DNA from: Cupriavidus lacunae
Lineage (GTDB): Bacteria; Pseudomonadota; Gammaproteobacteria; Burkholderiales; Burkholderiaceae
DNA length: 44,521 nucleotides
Assembly (NCBI RefSeq): GCF_003353055.1
Contig: NZ_QKWJ01000062.1
Span: forward strand, 1 to 44,521
Direction: 5' to 3'
Shown here in pieces: positions 24,614 through 33,062 of this stretch (positions are counted from its first letter, which is position 1; every line of letters starts with the position of its first letter). Below the pieces are notes generated by a model. It made no database searches. It worked only from the letters and a program-made list of their open reading frames with translations, and was not told where the DNA came from. A program made the translations under genes and the position numbers.

Positions 24614-25329
24614 TACAGCAAGCCGCGCAACTGGTTGCGCAGCCGGGTAATCGCCTGGCCGCGGATCTGGCACACGCGCGACTCGGTCACGTCTAGCACA
24701 GCTCCGATCTCGCGCAGGTTCAGCTCCTGGTCGTAGCACAGCGACAGCACCAGCTTCTCGCGCTCGGGCAGCCGCTCGATGGCGCGGATCAGCGACTCGC
24801 GCATGCCGCTTTCCATCAGCACGGTCAGCGGGTTGCCGTCGTCGCTGCCGCCGAGGTGGCGGTCCAGGAAGTCCTCCTCGCCGGAGCGCTCGAAGTCTTC
24901 GTAGTGCAGCAACTGGCAGCCATAGACCTCGTTGAGCAGCAGCTGGTATTCGTCCAGCGGCATCTCCATGGCCTCGGCCACCTCGGAATCGATCGGCGTG
25001 CGCCCGAGCTTCTGCTCCAGGTTGCGCTGCGTGCGCTCGATGCGTCGGGTGAACTGGCGCAGGCTGCGCGACTGCCAGTCGTTGGCGCGCACCTCGTCGA
25101 GCATGGCGCCACGGATGCGCTGGCTGGCGTAGGTCTCGAAGCGCGCGCCATGGGTGTCTTCATAGCGCTTGGCGGCGTCGAGCAGGCCGATCATGCCGGC
25201 CTGGATCAGGTCGTCGATCTGCACGCTGGCGGGCAGCCTGGCGGCGAGTTGCAGCGCGATGCGGCGCACCAGTTGCGCGTGCGCCTTGACCACATCGGCC
25301 TGTTCGAGCTTTCCCTGGATCGTGTACAT
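24613..25329 (-). CDS. fliA: Flagellar sigma-28 factor FliA
   Basis: The 238-residue product has sigma regions 2 (IDDLIQAGMIGLLDAAKRYEDTHGARFETYASQRIRGAMLDEVRANDWQSRSLR), 3 (NLEQKLGRTPIDSEVAEAMEM) and 4 (LPEREKLVLSLCYDQELNLREIGAVLDVTESRVCQIRGQAITRLR). It recognises TAAA-N15-GCCGATAA promoters of late flagellar genes and is held by FlgM. It lies 98 bases after flhG in the flhB-flhA-flhF-flhG-fliA order. Confidence 0.97.
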   Translation of the reverse strand: MYTIQGKLEQADVVKAHAQLVRRIALQLAARLPASVQIDDLIQAGMIGLLDAAKRYEDTHGARFETYASQRIRGAMLDEVRANDWQSRSLRQFTRRIERTQRNLEQKLGRTPIDSEVAEAMEMPLDEYQLLLNEVYGCQLLHYEDFERSGEEDFLDRHLGGSDDGNPLTVLMESGMRESLIRAIERLPEREKLVLSLCYDQELNLREIGAVLDVTESRVCQIRGQAITRLRNQLRGLL

Positions 25330-25427
25330 GGTGCAATTCTCGTGAATGCTGGATTGCTGGACCGGCGCGCCTTGCGGCGGCCGGCTGGCTCAGGGTGTGG
25401 TTCGGTAAGTTGGCATGGCTGGCAGGC

Positions 25428-26237
25428 TCAGGCCATCGCGGCAACGGTGGCCGGCGCCGCGGCATCGGCACGCAGCGGCCAGGCGCCGATGCCGCCGGCG
25501 GTGCGGCGCAGTGCCGTGGTCGCCGGCGCCGCCGGAAACGCCTCGACCACGCAGCGGCCCAGCTGCACGCCGCGCGCCACCAGCGGGTCGGACGGCAGCC
25601 AGCCCGCGCACAGCACCTCGACACCAAGATACTGGCTGGCAGTGCGCGCCAGGTTGCGCAGGATGGCCTGCACCGTGGCCTCGCTGGCCGCCATGTTGAC
25701 GATCAGGTGGAACTGGCGCCAGGCATACAGGTGGTGCAGGCGCTTGATGCAGGCATAGGCATCGGTGATCGACGCCAGCTCCGGCCGCATCACGACCAGC
25801 ACGTTGTGCGCACCGCCCGCGAGCGGCGACAGCACGCCGTCGGCATCGATGGCGGCATCCACCACCACGCTGCGAAAGCCGCCCGCGGCCGCGGCCGGCA
25901 AGGCGCTGCCCGGCACGGGCCGGCCCGCCGGCAGCACCGACAGCACGCCGCCCGGGCCGGTACCCGCGGCAGCTTCCAGCGACAGGCGGCCTGCGTTGAC
26001 ATCGGCCAGCGTGCCGGCGGGCCTGGCGCCGGACAGCCGCGTGGCGCGCGCCGCGGAGGCGTCTTCGTCGACCAGCAGCACGCGTTCGCCCTGCATGGCC
26101 AGCGCGTGCGACAAGCCCAGGGCCACGGTGGTGGCGCCGGCACCGCATTCGCTGGCGACCACGGCAATACGGCGCGTCGTGCGCGGCGCCAGCATCCGGC
26201 GCAGGCTCTCGGCCTGGTCCATGGCGAGGGCGCTCAC
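25428..26237 (-). CDS. flhG: FlhG/FleN-type MinD-like protein with degenerate P-loop
   Basis: The 269-residue product aligns with FlhG/YlxH ATPases: RIAVVASECGAGATTVALGLSHALAMQGERVLLVDED, RSVVVDAAIDAD and HLIVNMAASEATVQAILRNL. FlhG controls flagellar number and works with FlhF at the pole. The deviant Walker A motif GKGGVGKT reads SECGAGAT (29-36): both the signature and the catalytic lysines are replaced (E30, A35). ATP hydrolysis and ATP-driven dimerisation would be impaired. The start is GTG 26237, overlapping the flhF stop (GTGA), with GGAGG 7 bases upstream. Confidence 0.88.
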   Translation of the reverse strand: MSALAMDQAESLRRMLAPRTTRRIAVVASECGAGATTVALGLSHALAMQGERVLLVDEDASAARATRLSGARPAGTLADVNAGRLSLEAAAGTGPGGVLSVLPAGRPVPGSALPAAAAGGFRSVVVDAAIDADGVLSPLAGGAHNVLVVMRPELASITDAYACIKRLHHLYAWRQFHLIVNMAASEATVQAILRNLARTASQYLGVEVLCAGWLPSDPLVARGVQLGRCVVEAFPAAPATTALRRTAGGIGAWPLRADAAAPATVAAMA

Positions 26238-28573
26238 GGCAGCACCTCCATCGCTTCAGCCGGCACGGCAGCGCCGCGGCCCGGATAGTTTTCCAGCACG
26301 TCGAGCAGTGCCAGCATGCGGCCCATGCCTTCATTGAGCACCGGGCCCGGCACCGGCACGCCCTCGCGCGCCGTGCGGCCGGCCAGGCGCGCGAGAAAGG
26401 CGGGCGCGGCCGCGGTCGGCGCGTGTTCCAGGCGCAGCACCGACAAGCCCAGCTGCAGCGCAGCCAGCGCGGCGCCGGCGGCGTGGCCGCTTTCAACGTC
26501 CCGGGCGAAGTGGTCGATGGCGTGGCGCAGCGTGCGCAGGCGCGCATCGGCTGCGTCGGTCCACAAGGCCCAGCGCGCCACCTGTGCGGCATCCTGCGCC
26601 AGCGCCGGATCGCACAGCAGGTAACGGGTATCGAGCAGTTCGCCGGTGGCGCGGTCGGCCAAGCGGGCCACCACCAGGCAGGCGTCGACGCCGCCTTCGG
26701 GCGTGCCCTTGCCGCGCACCGGGCTGTCCGGCACGCGCACGTCGGCGCTGGCCAGCCAGCGCACGGCGTCACGCTCGCGCACGGTGTCCTCGCCGACGGC
26801 GTGGAAAGTCAGCGTGTCGGCCAGCGCGTCGAGCTTCCAGGCCGCGCCTGCGCAGACCACGCGCGCGGTCTTGCGCGCGCCGGCCACCCAGCGCTCGCCG
26901 GCCTGCTGCCAGCGCGCCAGCGTGGCGGCGGAGGGCACGGCGTCAAGCAGGTTGACCACCTTGCGCGCGGCGCTCATGGCGGCGCGCAGGTTGGCGGCAT
27001 CGGACTCGGCTTCGCCCAGCGGCTGGCCCGCACCGTGACCCCGCCCAGTCGGGGTCACGGTGGCGGCCAGCGGCATGCCGTCGCGGTCGGCCAGCCACAG
27101 CGTATGCTGCATCGGCTGCGGCGCGCGGCGGCCCGGCACGGCCACCTGCAGCGTGGCGGCGATGGCCAGCACATATTGCTCGCACTGGCGGGTCACGTCG
27201 CGGCAGACCGCTTCACGCACCTGCTGCGACATCGCGCGCAGGGCCGGGGCGCCGGCGCCGCGCTGTTGCCACAGCGAGCGGGCCAGGTCGAAGCCCAGGC
27301 CCGCGCCATTCAACTCGGCCACGCACTGGCTCAGCGCGTCGGCGCTGTCGGTCAGCGAGCGCAGCACCTCGTCGGCGCCGCCACGCGCGGGCACCTCGTC
27401 ATCAGCGGCGGCGGCGCGCCGGCGCGCGGCATCGGCATCGGCAAACACTGAACCGCGGCGCGGTGTCAGGAAGGCGCGCTCGACCAGCGTGGTGCCGCTG
27501 GCCAGCTCCAGGTGCTCGGGCACGCGCTGGCCGGTGGAGGCGTAGAACACCGGCAGGCGGTGGCGGATCACCACGTCCAGCACCGAGCCCAGGTGGGTGG
27601 CTTCATCCAGCTTGCTGATGATGCAGCCGTCGATACCGCCGCCGTCGGGCGCGGCGTCATGGCGGTAGGCGTGCACCACTTCATTGAGGGTATCGCCATG
27701 GCTGGCGCCGTTGAGCAGCAGCACGCGCTGCACCGGCGCGGGCACGCCGGCCAGCATGGCGATCTGTTCCGACAGGCTGCGGTCGCGCTGGCTCATGCCG
27801 ACGGTGTCGATGATCACCAGGTGCTTGTCCTTCATCGCGGCCAGTGCGAAGCGCAGGTCGGCGGCGTCCTTCACCGCATGCACCGGCACGCCCAGGATGT
27901 CGCCGTAGATGCGCAGCTGCTCATGGGCGCCGATACGGAAGCTGTCGGTGGTCAGCAGCGCCAGCTTGTCTGCGCCGTGGCGCAGCACGAAGCGCGCCGC
28001 CAGCTTGGCCGTGGTAGTGGTCTTGCCCACGCCGGTGGGCCCCACCAGCGCCAGCACGCCGCCTTGCGCGAACAGGCTGTCCTCGTCGCCCAGCACCGGC
28101 AGCTTGCTGGCCAGCTCGGTGCGGATCCAGCCCATCGCCGCGGGGCGGTCGTAGCCCAGCGGCAGCCGCGCCAGCAGCGTGCGCGCCAGTTGTCCGGAGA
28201 AGCCGGCGCCGACCATCCATTCAAACAGCGATTCGCGCAGCGGGTCGCTGGCGGCCACGCCGTGCGCAGCCGCGCTGGCAACCGCGCTTGCGGCGGGGTT
28301 GATGCCAGCCAGCTGGCGTTCCAGCATGGCGCGCATGGATTGCAGCTCGCCCCGCAGGTCGCCGATGGCGGCGGGCTCGACCACCGGCGCGGGCGGCACG
28401 TAGACCTGCGCCGTGGCCTGCACGCTGCCCAGGTCCGTATCGCGCATGGCGACGATCTCCACGCCGCCCTCGACGGTGCGGTTGGACAGCACCACCGCGT
28501 CCGGACCCATGGCTTCGCGCACCTGGCGCATGGCTTCGCGGCCGTTGGCCGCGACAAACTTCGCTACGCTCAT
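26234..28573 (-). CDS. flhF: SRP-type GTPase FlhF with a long C-terminal extension
   Basis: The 779-residue product has an N-terminal B domain (1-50, MSVAKFVAANGREAMRQVREAMG), an N domain (about 105-165) and a complete SRP GTPase domain (about 171-370): G1 GPTGVGKT (178-185), TTDSFRIGA (208-216), DTVGMSQRD (256-264) and SKLDEA (320-325). FlhF sets the position, and with FlhG the number, of flagella. Known FlhF proteins end soon after the GTPase domain (about 400-550 residues). Here some 400 more residues follow that I cannot assign, with helical blocks and a core near QYVLAIAATLQVAVPG and HTLWLADRDGMPL. It lies 10 bases after flhA. Confidence 0.93.
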   Translation of the reverse strand: MSVAKFVAANGREAMRQVREAMGPDAVVLSNRTVEGGVEIVAMRDTDLGSVQATAQVYVPPAPVVEPAAIGDLRGELQSMRAMLERQLAGINPAASAVASAAAHGVAASDPLRESLFEWMVGAGFSGQLARTLLARLPLGYDRPAAMGWIRTELASKLPVLGDEDSLFAQGGVLALVGPTGVGKTTTTAKLAARFVLRHGADKLALLTTDSFRIGAHEQLRIYGDILGVPVHAVKDAADLRFALAAMKDKHLVIIDTVGMSQRDRSLSEQIAMLAGVPAPVQRVLLLNGASHGDTLNEVVHAYRHDAAPDGGGIDGCIISKLDEATHLGSVLDVVIRHRLPVFYASTGQRVPEHLELASGTTLVERAFLTPRRGSVFADADAARRRAAAADDEVPARGGADEVLRSLTDSADALSQCVAELNGAGLGFDLARSLWQQRGAGAPALRAMSQQVREAVCRDVTRQCEQYVLAIAATLQVAVPGRRAPQPMQHTLWLADRDGMPLAATVTPTGRGHGAGQPLGEAESDAANLRAAMSAARKVVNLLDAVPSAATLARWQQAGERWVAGARKTARVVCAGAAWKLDALADTLTFHAVGEDTVRERDAVRWLASADVRVPDSPVRGKGTPEGGVDACLVVARLADRATGELLDTRYLLCDPALAQDAAQVARWALWTDAADARLRTLRHAIDHFARDVESGHAAGAALAALQLGLSVLRLEHAPTAAAPAFLARLAGRTAREGVPVPGPVLNEGMGRMLALLDVLENYPGRGAAVPAEAMEVLP

Positions 28574-28583
28574 CTATGACTCC

Positions 28584-30665
28584 TCACGCGCCGATCATGG
28601 CGGTGATGCGGATATTGCGGTTGTCCGGGACTTCGGCATGCGACAGCACCCGCAGCTGCGGCATGGTGCGCCGCAGGAAGCGCGCCATCAGCGGGCGCAG
28701 CTGCGACGGCACCAGCAGCACCGGATCCATGCCCATCTGCTCCTGGCGCGTGACCGCGCCCTGCGTCTGCTGCAGCAGGGCGTCGGCCAGCCCGGGCTCG
28801 ATCCCGCCGCCGTTGGTCAGCGCCTGCGACAGCACGCGCTCCAGGCCGGCATCGAGGCCGATCACCTGCAGGTCGGCGTTGTTCGGGAACAGCTGCTGCG
28901 TGATCGCGCGGCCCAGCGCCACGCGCACCATCGCGGTCAGCTCGTTCGGGTCGCTGATCTTGGGCGCCTGCTCGGCCACCACATCCAGGATGGTGCGCAT
29001 GTCGCGGATGGGCACGCCCTCGTCCAGCAGGTTCTGCAGGATCTTCTGCAGCGCGGTCAGCGAAATGGTCTTCGGCACCAGGTCTTCGGTCAGCTTGGGC
29101 GATTCCTTGGCGATGCGGTCCAGCAGCGCCTGCACTTCCTGGCGGCCCAGCAGCTCGGCGGCGTGCATGTGGATCAGGTGGTTCAGGTGCGTGGCCACCA
29201 CCGTGCTGGCGTCGACCACGGTATAGCCATAGGCCTGTGCCTGCTCCTTGATGCCGGCATCGATCCACACCGCCGGCAGGCCGAAGGCAGGATCGCGCGT
29301 GGCCGCGCCCGGCAGCGTGCCGCTGACCTGGCCCGGGTTGATCGCCATCCACTGGCCCGGCATGGCTTCGCCCCGGCCGACCTCCACGCCCTTGAGCGTG
29401 ATGCGGTAGGCGTTGGGCTTGAGTTCCAGGTTGTCGCGGATATGCACCACCGGCACCAGGAAGCCGATCTCCTGCGCCACCTTCTTGCGGATGCTCTTGA
29501 TGCGGCCCAGCAGCTCGCCGTCCTGCGCGCGGTCCACCAGCGTGATCAGGCGGTAGCCCACTTCCATGCCGAGCGGGTCGACCAGCGTGACATCATCCCA
29601 ACTGGCTTCGGTGGATTCCGGCGCCAACGCCGGGGTACGCTCCTCGCGCTGCTTGACTTGCGCCTGCGTGGCCGCGCGGCGCGACATATAGCGGCCCGTC
29701 CACACCAGCACGCCTGCCAGCAGCAGGAAGGCAAAATGCGGCATGCCCGGGATGATGCCCATCAGGCCGATGATGCCGGCGGTCAGGTACAGCACGCGCG
29801 GGTTGGCAAAGAGCTGGCCGGTGAGCTGCTCGCCCACGTCTTGCTCGTTCGACACCCGCGACACGATCACGCCCGCAGCGGTGGAGATCACCAGCGCCGG
29901 GATCTGCGCCACCAGGCCGTCGCCGATGGTCAGCAGCGTGTAGTTGTGCACGGCGGTGCCGAAGTCCAGGTCGTGCTGCACCATGCCCACCACCATGCCG
30001 GCCGCAACGTTGATGAACATGATCAGCAGGCCCGCCACGGCATCGCCGCGCACGAACTTGCTGGCACCGTCCATGGCACCGTAGAAGTCGGATTCTTGCG
30101 CCACTTCGGCGCGGCGCTTCTTGGCGCCCTCTTCGTTGATCAGGCCCGCGTTCAGGTCGGCATCGATCGCCATCTGCTTGCCGGGCATCGAGTCCAGCAT
30201 GAAGCGCGCGCCGACTTCGGCAATACGGCCGGCGCCCTTGGTAATCACCATGAAGTTGATCACCACCAGGATCGCGAACACCACGATGCCCACGGCGAAG
30301 TTGCCGCCCACCAGGAAGTGGCCGAAGGCCTCCACCACCTTGCCCGCGGCGTCCGGGCCGGTATGGCCTTCGAGCAGCACCACGCGCGTGGACGCGACGT
30401 TCAGCGACAGACGCAGCAGCGTGGTGAACAGCAGCACCGCCGGGAAGGCGGCAAAGTCCAGCGCCTTCTGCGTGTACATGCTGACCAGCAGCACCATGAT
30501 CGCCAGCGCGATATTGAAGGTGAACAGCAGGTCCAGCACAAAAGCCGGCAGCGGCAGGATCATCATCCCGAGGATCATGATGATCAGCAGTGGCCCGGTC
30601 ATGGCCTTCATCTGGCCGGCGGCGCGCAGGCCGGGCAGGTTGAACAGGTTGCTCAGAGCGTTCAT
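28584..30665 (-). CDS. flhA: Flagellar export gate protein FlhA
   Basis: The 693-residue product has an N-terminal half with about eight membrane segments (LLIIMILGMMILPLP, VLDLLFTFNIALAIMVLLV) and the FHIPEP cytoplasmic loop region (GAGRIAEVGARFMLDSMPGKQMAID). The C-terminal half is the soluble export platform that docks chaperone-substrate pairs. FlhA also supplies a proton channel for export. ATG 30665 overlaps the flhB stop by four bases (ATGA). Confidence 0.97.
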   Translation of the reverse strand: MNALSNLFNLPGLRAAGQMKAMTGPLLIIMILGMMILPLPAFVLDLLFTFNIALAIMVLLVSMYTQKALDFAAFPAVLLFTTLLRLSLNVASTRVVLLEGHTGPDAAGKVVEAFGHFLVGGNFAVGIVVFAILVVINFMVITKGAGRIAEVGARFMLDSMPGKQMAIDADLNAGLINEEGAKKRRAEVAQESDFYGAMDGASKFVRGDAVAGLLIMFINVAAGMVVGMVQHDLDFGTAVHNYTLLTIGDGLVAQIPALVISTAAGVIVSRVSNEQDVGEQLTGQLFANPRVLYLTAGIIGLMGIIPGMPHFAFLLLAGVLVWTGRYMSRRAATQAQVKQREERTPALAPESTEASWDDVTLVDPLGMEVGYRLITLVDRAQDGELLGRIKSIRKKVAQEIGFLVPVVHIRDNLELKPNAYRITLKGVEVGRGEAMPGQWMAINPGQVSGTLPGAATRDPAFGLPAVWIDAGIKEQAQAYGYTVVDASTVVATHLNHLIHMHAAELLGRQEVQALLDRIAKESPKLTEDLVPKTISLTALQKILQNLLDEGVPIRDMRTILDVVAEQAPKISDPNELTAMVRVALGRAITQQLFPNNADLQVIGLDAGLERVLSQALTNGGGIEPGLADALLQQTQGAVTRQEQMGMDPVLLVPSQLRPLMARFLRRTMPQLRVLSHAEVPDNRNIRITAMIGA

Positions 30666-31804
30666 TCGCGCATTTCCGGTACGGCGAGTTCATCGGGCAC
30701 CGGCAGGTCGGCGGGCGCCTGCGGCTGCGGGCCCTGCGAGTAGTGCCAGTGCTTCAGTTGATAGACCCAGGCCAGCACTTCGGCCACGGCGGTATAGAGT
30801 CCGGCGGGGATTGCCTGGCCCAGCTCCACATGGCGGTGCAGCGCGCGCGCCAGCGGCGGCGCCGACATCAGCGGCACGCGGTGCTCGGCGGCCAGCGCGC
30901 GGATGCGGGCGGCAATATCGCCGGTGCCCTTGGCCACCACGCGCGGCGCGCCCATGCGCCCTTCCTCATAGCGCAGCGCCACGGCAAAGTGGGTGGGGTT
31001 GGTCACCACCACGTCGGCCTTGGGCACCTCGGTCATCATGCGGCGGCGCGCCATGGCGCGCTGCTGCTGGCGGATGCGGTTCTTGATATGGGGGTCGCCC
31101 TCGCTCTCCTTGAACTCCTGCTTGACCTCTTCCTTGGTCATGCGCAGCTTCTTGAAGAACTCCCAGTACTGCCACGGCACGTCGATGGCCGCCACCACCA
31201 GCAGCGACAGCGACACCGGCAGGCAGCAGTGCATCACCAGGTCGACCATATGCAGCAGCGCTTCCTGCACCGGCGCATTCATCAGCGCGATGGCCTCGGG
31301 CAGGCGCCGCCACAGCACCCAGGCGCCCACGCTGCCCACCAGCAGCGACTTGGCCACGGCCTTGAGCAGCTCCACCAGCGAATGCGCGGAGAACATCCGG
31401 CCCAGCCCCGCCAGCGGCGACAGGCGCGAGAACTGCGGCGCGAAAGATTTGGTCGAGAACACCCAGCCGCCCAGCAGCAGCGGCGCGGCCAGCGCGGCCA
31501 CGCCGAACAGCAGCAGCAGGGGCAGGAAGGCCAGCAGGCTGTCCCACACCATCAGGCCGAAGCGCGACAGCATGCGCGAGGTATCGAATGCCGTCGCCGG
31601 CTCGAATCGCAGCGCGCCCTGCATCACCTGGTTCAGGCTGCGGCCCAGCTGGCCGCCCAGCGTCCACAGGCCGGTGACGCCAGCGATCAGCATGACGAAC
31701 GTGGCCAGCTCGCGCGAACGCACCACCTGCCCCTCTTCGCGCGCCTTTTCCAGGCGCCGGGGTGAGGCGGGTTCGGTTTTCTCGAGGTCGCTTTCTTCGG
31801 ACAT
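30662..31804 (-). CDS. flhB: Flagellar export switch protein FlhB
   Basis: The 380-residue product has four membrane segments in the first 215 residues, then the cytoplasmic domain with VVTNPTHFAVALRYEEGRM. This contains the self-cleaving NPTH motif that switches export from hook to filament substrates. The opening SEESDLEKTEPASPRRLEKAREEGQVVRSRE is the family hallmark. It is the first gene of flhB-flhA-flhF-flhG-fliA-flhE. Confidence 0.97.
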   Translation of the reverse strand: MSEESDLEKTEPASPRRLEKAREEGQVVRSRELATFVMLIAGVTGLWTLGGQLGRSLNQVMQGALRFEPATAFDTSRMLSRFGLMVWDSLLAFLPLLLLFGVAALAAPLLLGGWVFSTKSFAPQFSRLSPLAGLGRMFSAHSLVELLKAVAKSLLVGSVGAWVLWRRLPEAIALMNAPVQEALLHMVDLVMHCCLPVSLSLLVVAAIDVPWQYWEFFKKLRMTKEEVKQEFKESEGDPHIKNRIRQQQRAMARRRMMTEVPKADVVVTNPTHFAVALRYEEGRMGAPRVVAKGTGDIAARIRALAAEHRVPLMSAPPLARALHRHVELGQAIPAGLYTAVAEVLAWVYQLKHWHYSQGPQPQAPADLPVPDELAVPEMRE

Positions 31805-32197
31805 CCATGCTCCGTGCGAAGCGGCAAGCCGCTATTCGTCAGCAGGGATTATCGAAGCAGGACCCGGTGGGCATTAGGCGGAAAAGGCGGGGGATTTCGC
31901 TGCTGTTTGCGCAATGAGCAGCGGGGTGAGAATTAACGGCGCGGGCGGGAGCGACTTGAGTGCCAGCGCACCGGCCTGGCCCACCTGGACGCCGCGAAAT
32001 TGTTACAAACCCGCCCGCGCCCACCGTCAACGCCGGCAATCCAGGGCCCGTTGTAGGAGCCAGCACCAGAGGGCTGGCAATGGCTGCCGATTGCCGTCAT
32101 TGCAGGCACGATGGGGCAGGAATCGCGAAGATTGTTGTCAAGTTAAGCATTAATGCTGTCGCAGTCATTCCTCCAACTGTCAATGCAGGAGTTCTCC
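31805..32197. other. Divergent intergenic region between flhB and the secreted DUF3761-like gene
   Basis: No supported gene. It should hold the promoter of the flhB operon on the minus strand, probably FlhDC-dependent, and of the plus-strand gene. The one clear motif is AGCATTAATGCT (32146-32157), a perfect 12-base palindrome 41 bases before ATG 32198, in an AT-rich patch that could be the core promoter or operator. The ribosome binding site AGGAG is at 32187-32191. Confidence 0.45.
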
Positions 32198-32683
32198 ATG
32201 AAGCGCTTTCTCGTCGTACTTACCGCCGGACTGCTGACCTCCCTGGCGGCCGTGGCACAGCCAGCCCCGACCGCAACCTGCAAGGATGGAACCACCTATT
32301 CCGGCGCCAGCAAGCAAGGCGCCTGCTCCGGCCATGGCGGCGTGAAGGAATGGACCGGCAAGCCTGCCGCCACGCAGGCGGCCGCCAGCACGCCGATGGC
32401 AACACCACCCGCGGCGCCGGCTGGCCCGGGCAAGGCGGCCACGCCGGCCGCTGCGGCTCCGGCAACGCCTGCAGCGCCCGCTGCCACCGCGGCGCCCAAG
32501 AAGGCCGCGGCTGCACCCGCAGCCGGGGGGGGGGCCGGCCAGGTCTGGGTCAACAAGGACTCCAAGGTCTACCATTGCTCAGGGTCAAAGTGGTACGGCA
32601 AGACCAAGAACGGTGCATACATGACGGAAGCCCAGGCGACCTCCCAGGGCTTCCATGCCGACCACGGCAAGGCCTGCAGCTAA
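32198..32683 (+). CDS. Secreted DUF3761-like protein with Ala/Pro linker
   Basis: The 161-residue product has a signal peptide (MKRFLVVLTAGLLTSLAAVAQ). A small domain with two cysteines follows (ATCKDGTTYSGASKQGACSGHGGVKEW), typical of DUF3761-like proteins. After a low-complexity Ala/Pro/Lys linker comes a C-terminal module (VWVNKDSKVYHCSGSKWYGKTKNGAYM, HADHGKACS). It is probably periplasmic or surface-exposed; no function is established. The start at 32198 follows AGGAG with 6 bases spacing. A ten-G tract (32525-32534) lies in the linker before the C-terminal module, so a slip would remove about 50 residues. Confidence 0.8.
   Translation: MKRFLVVLTAGLLTSLAAVAQPAPTATCKDGTTYSGASKQGACSGHGGVKEWTGKPAATQAAASTPMATPPAAPAGPGKAATPAAAAPATPAAPAATAAPKKAAAAPAAGGGAGQVWVNKDSKVYHCSGSKWYGKTKNGAYMTEAQATSQGFHADHGKACS
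32525..32534 (+). repeat. Ten-G homopolymer inside the secreted-protein gene
   Basis: Ten consecutive G residues encode part of a glycine linker (Gly-Gly-Gly) at about residues 110-112. Runs of this length gain or lose bases during replication at high rates in other bacteria and act as on/off switches. Here gain or loss of one G would change the frame before the C-terminal cysteine module. Confidence 0.9.
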
Positions 32684-32709
32684 GCACCGGACCTGGCGGG
32701 CGGACCATG

Positions 32710-32735
32710 GCGAGGGCGCCGGTTGCGGCCCTCGC
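32710..32735 (+). terminator. Hairpin after the secreted-protein gene
   Basis: GCGAGGGC (32710-32717) pairs with GCCCTCGC (32728-32735), an eight-base-pair perfect stem with a ten-base loop, 27 bases after the stop. The following ctgcgtttg is only weakly T-rich, so terminator activity is uncertain. Confidence 0.4.
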
Positions 32736-32798
32736 CTGCGTTTGCCCCCAGGGTTATAGCGCACCAACCTGGGCATCACCGCACAAGGCGAACTTGTC

Positions 32799-33049
32799 AT
32801 GCACCTGATCTGGACCATCCTTATCGGCTTTGTGGCCGGACTCGTAGCCAAATTCCTTACCCCCGGCGCGGCCCGTCGGGCTTCTTCCTGACCGCCGCGC
32901 TCGGTATCGGCGGTTCTCTTGCGGCAACCTACCTCGGGCAAATGCTGGGCTGGTATCACCAGGGCCAGTCGGCGGGATTTATCGGCGCGGTGGTGGGCGC
33001 CGCGATCCTGCTGGTGCTCTACCACCTCGTCACCAGACAGAAGGCCTAA
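32799..33049 (+). pseudogene. GlsB/YeaQ/YmgE-family membrane protein with a one-base deletion
   Basis: ATG 32799 opens MHLIWTILIGFVAGLVAKFLTPG, the first membrane segment of the family, then runs off frame and stops after RRASS. From about 32868 the next frame continues GPSGFFLTAALGIGGSLAATYLGQMLGW and ends GAVVGAAILLVLYHLVTRQKA. Adding one C near 32866-32870 gives an 83-residue protein, the usual family length, with its second and third membrane segments and the conserved glycines. These proteins are small inner-membrane proteins often linked to envelope stress. Either the gene is a recent pseudogene or a base was missed in a GC-rich run. It precedes the small gene at 33063. Confidence 0.75.
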
Positions 33050-33062
33050 CGGAGCGACAATC

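Noticed and set aside
24176..24739. Longer 187-residue reading of flhE
   Set aside because: The extra N-terminus is read from fliA DNA; the TAATG overlap and signal peptide support the start at 24613.
28413..30743. Plus-strand open frame of 776 codons antisense to flhA
   Set aside because: It is His/Arg/Gln-rich with no domain, and mirrors high-GC codon bias of flhA. The minus-strand gene is certain.
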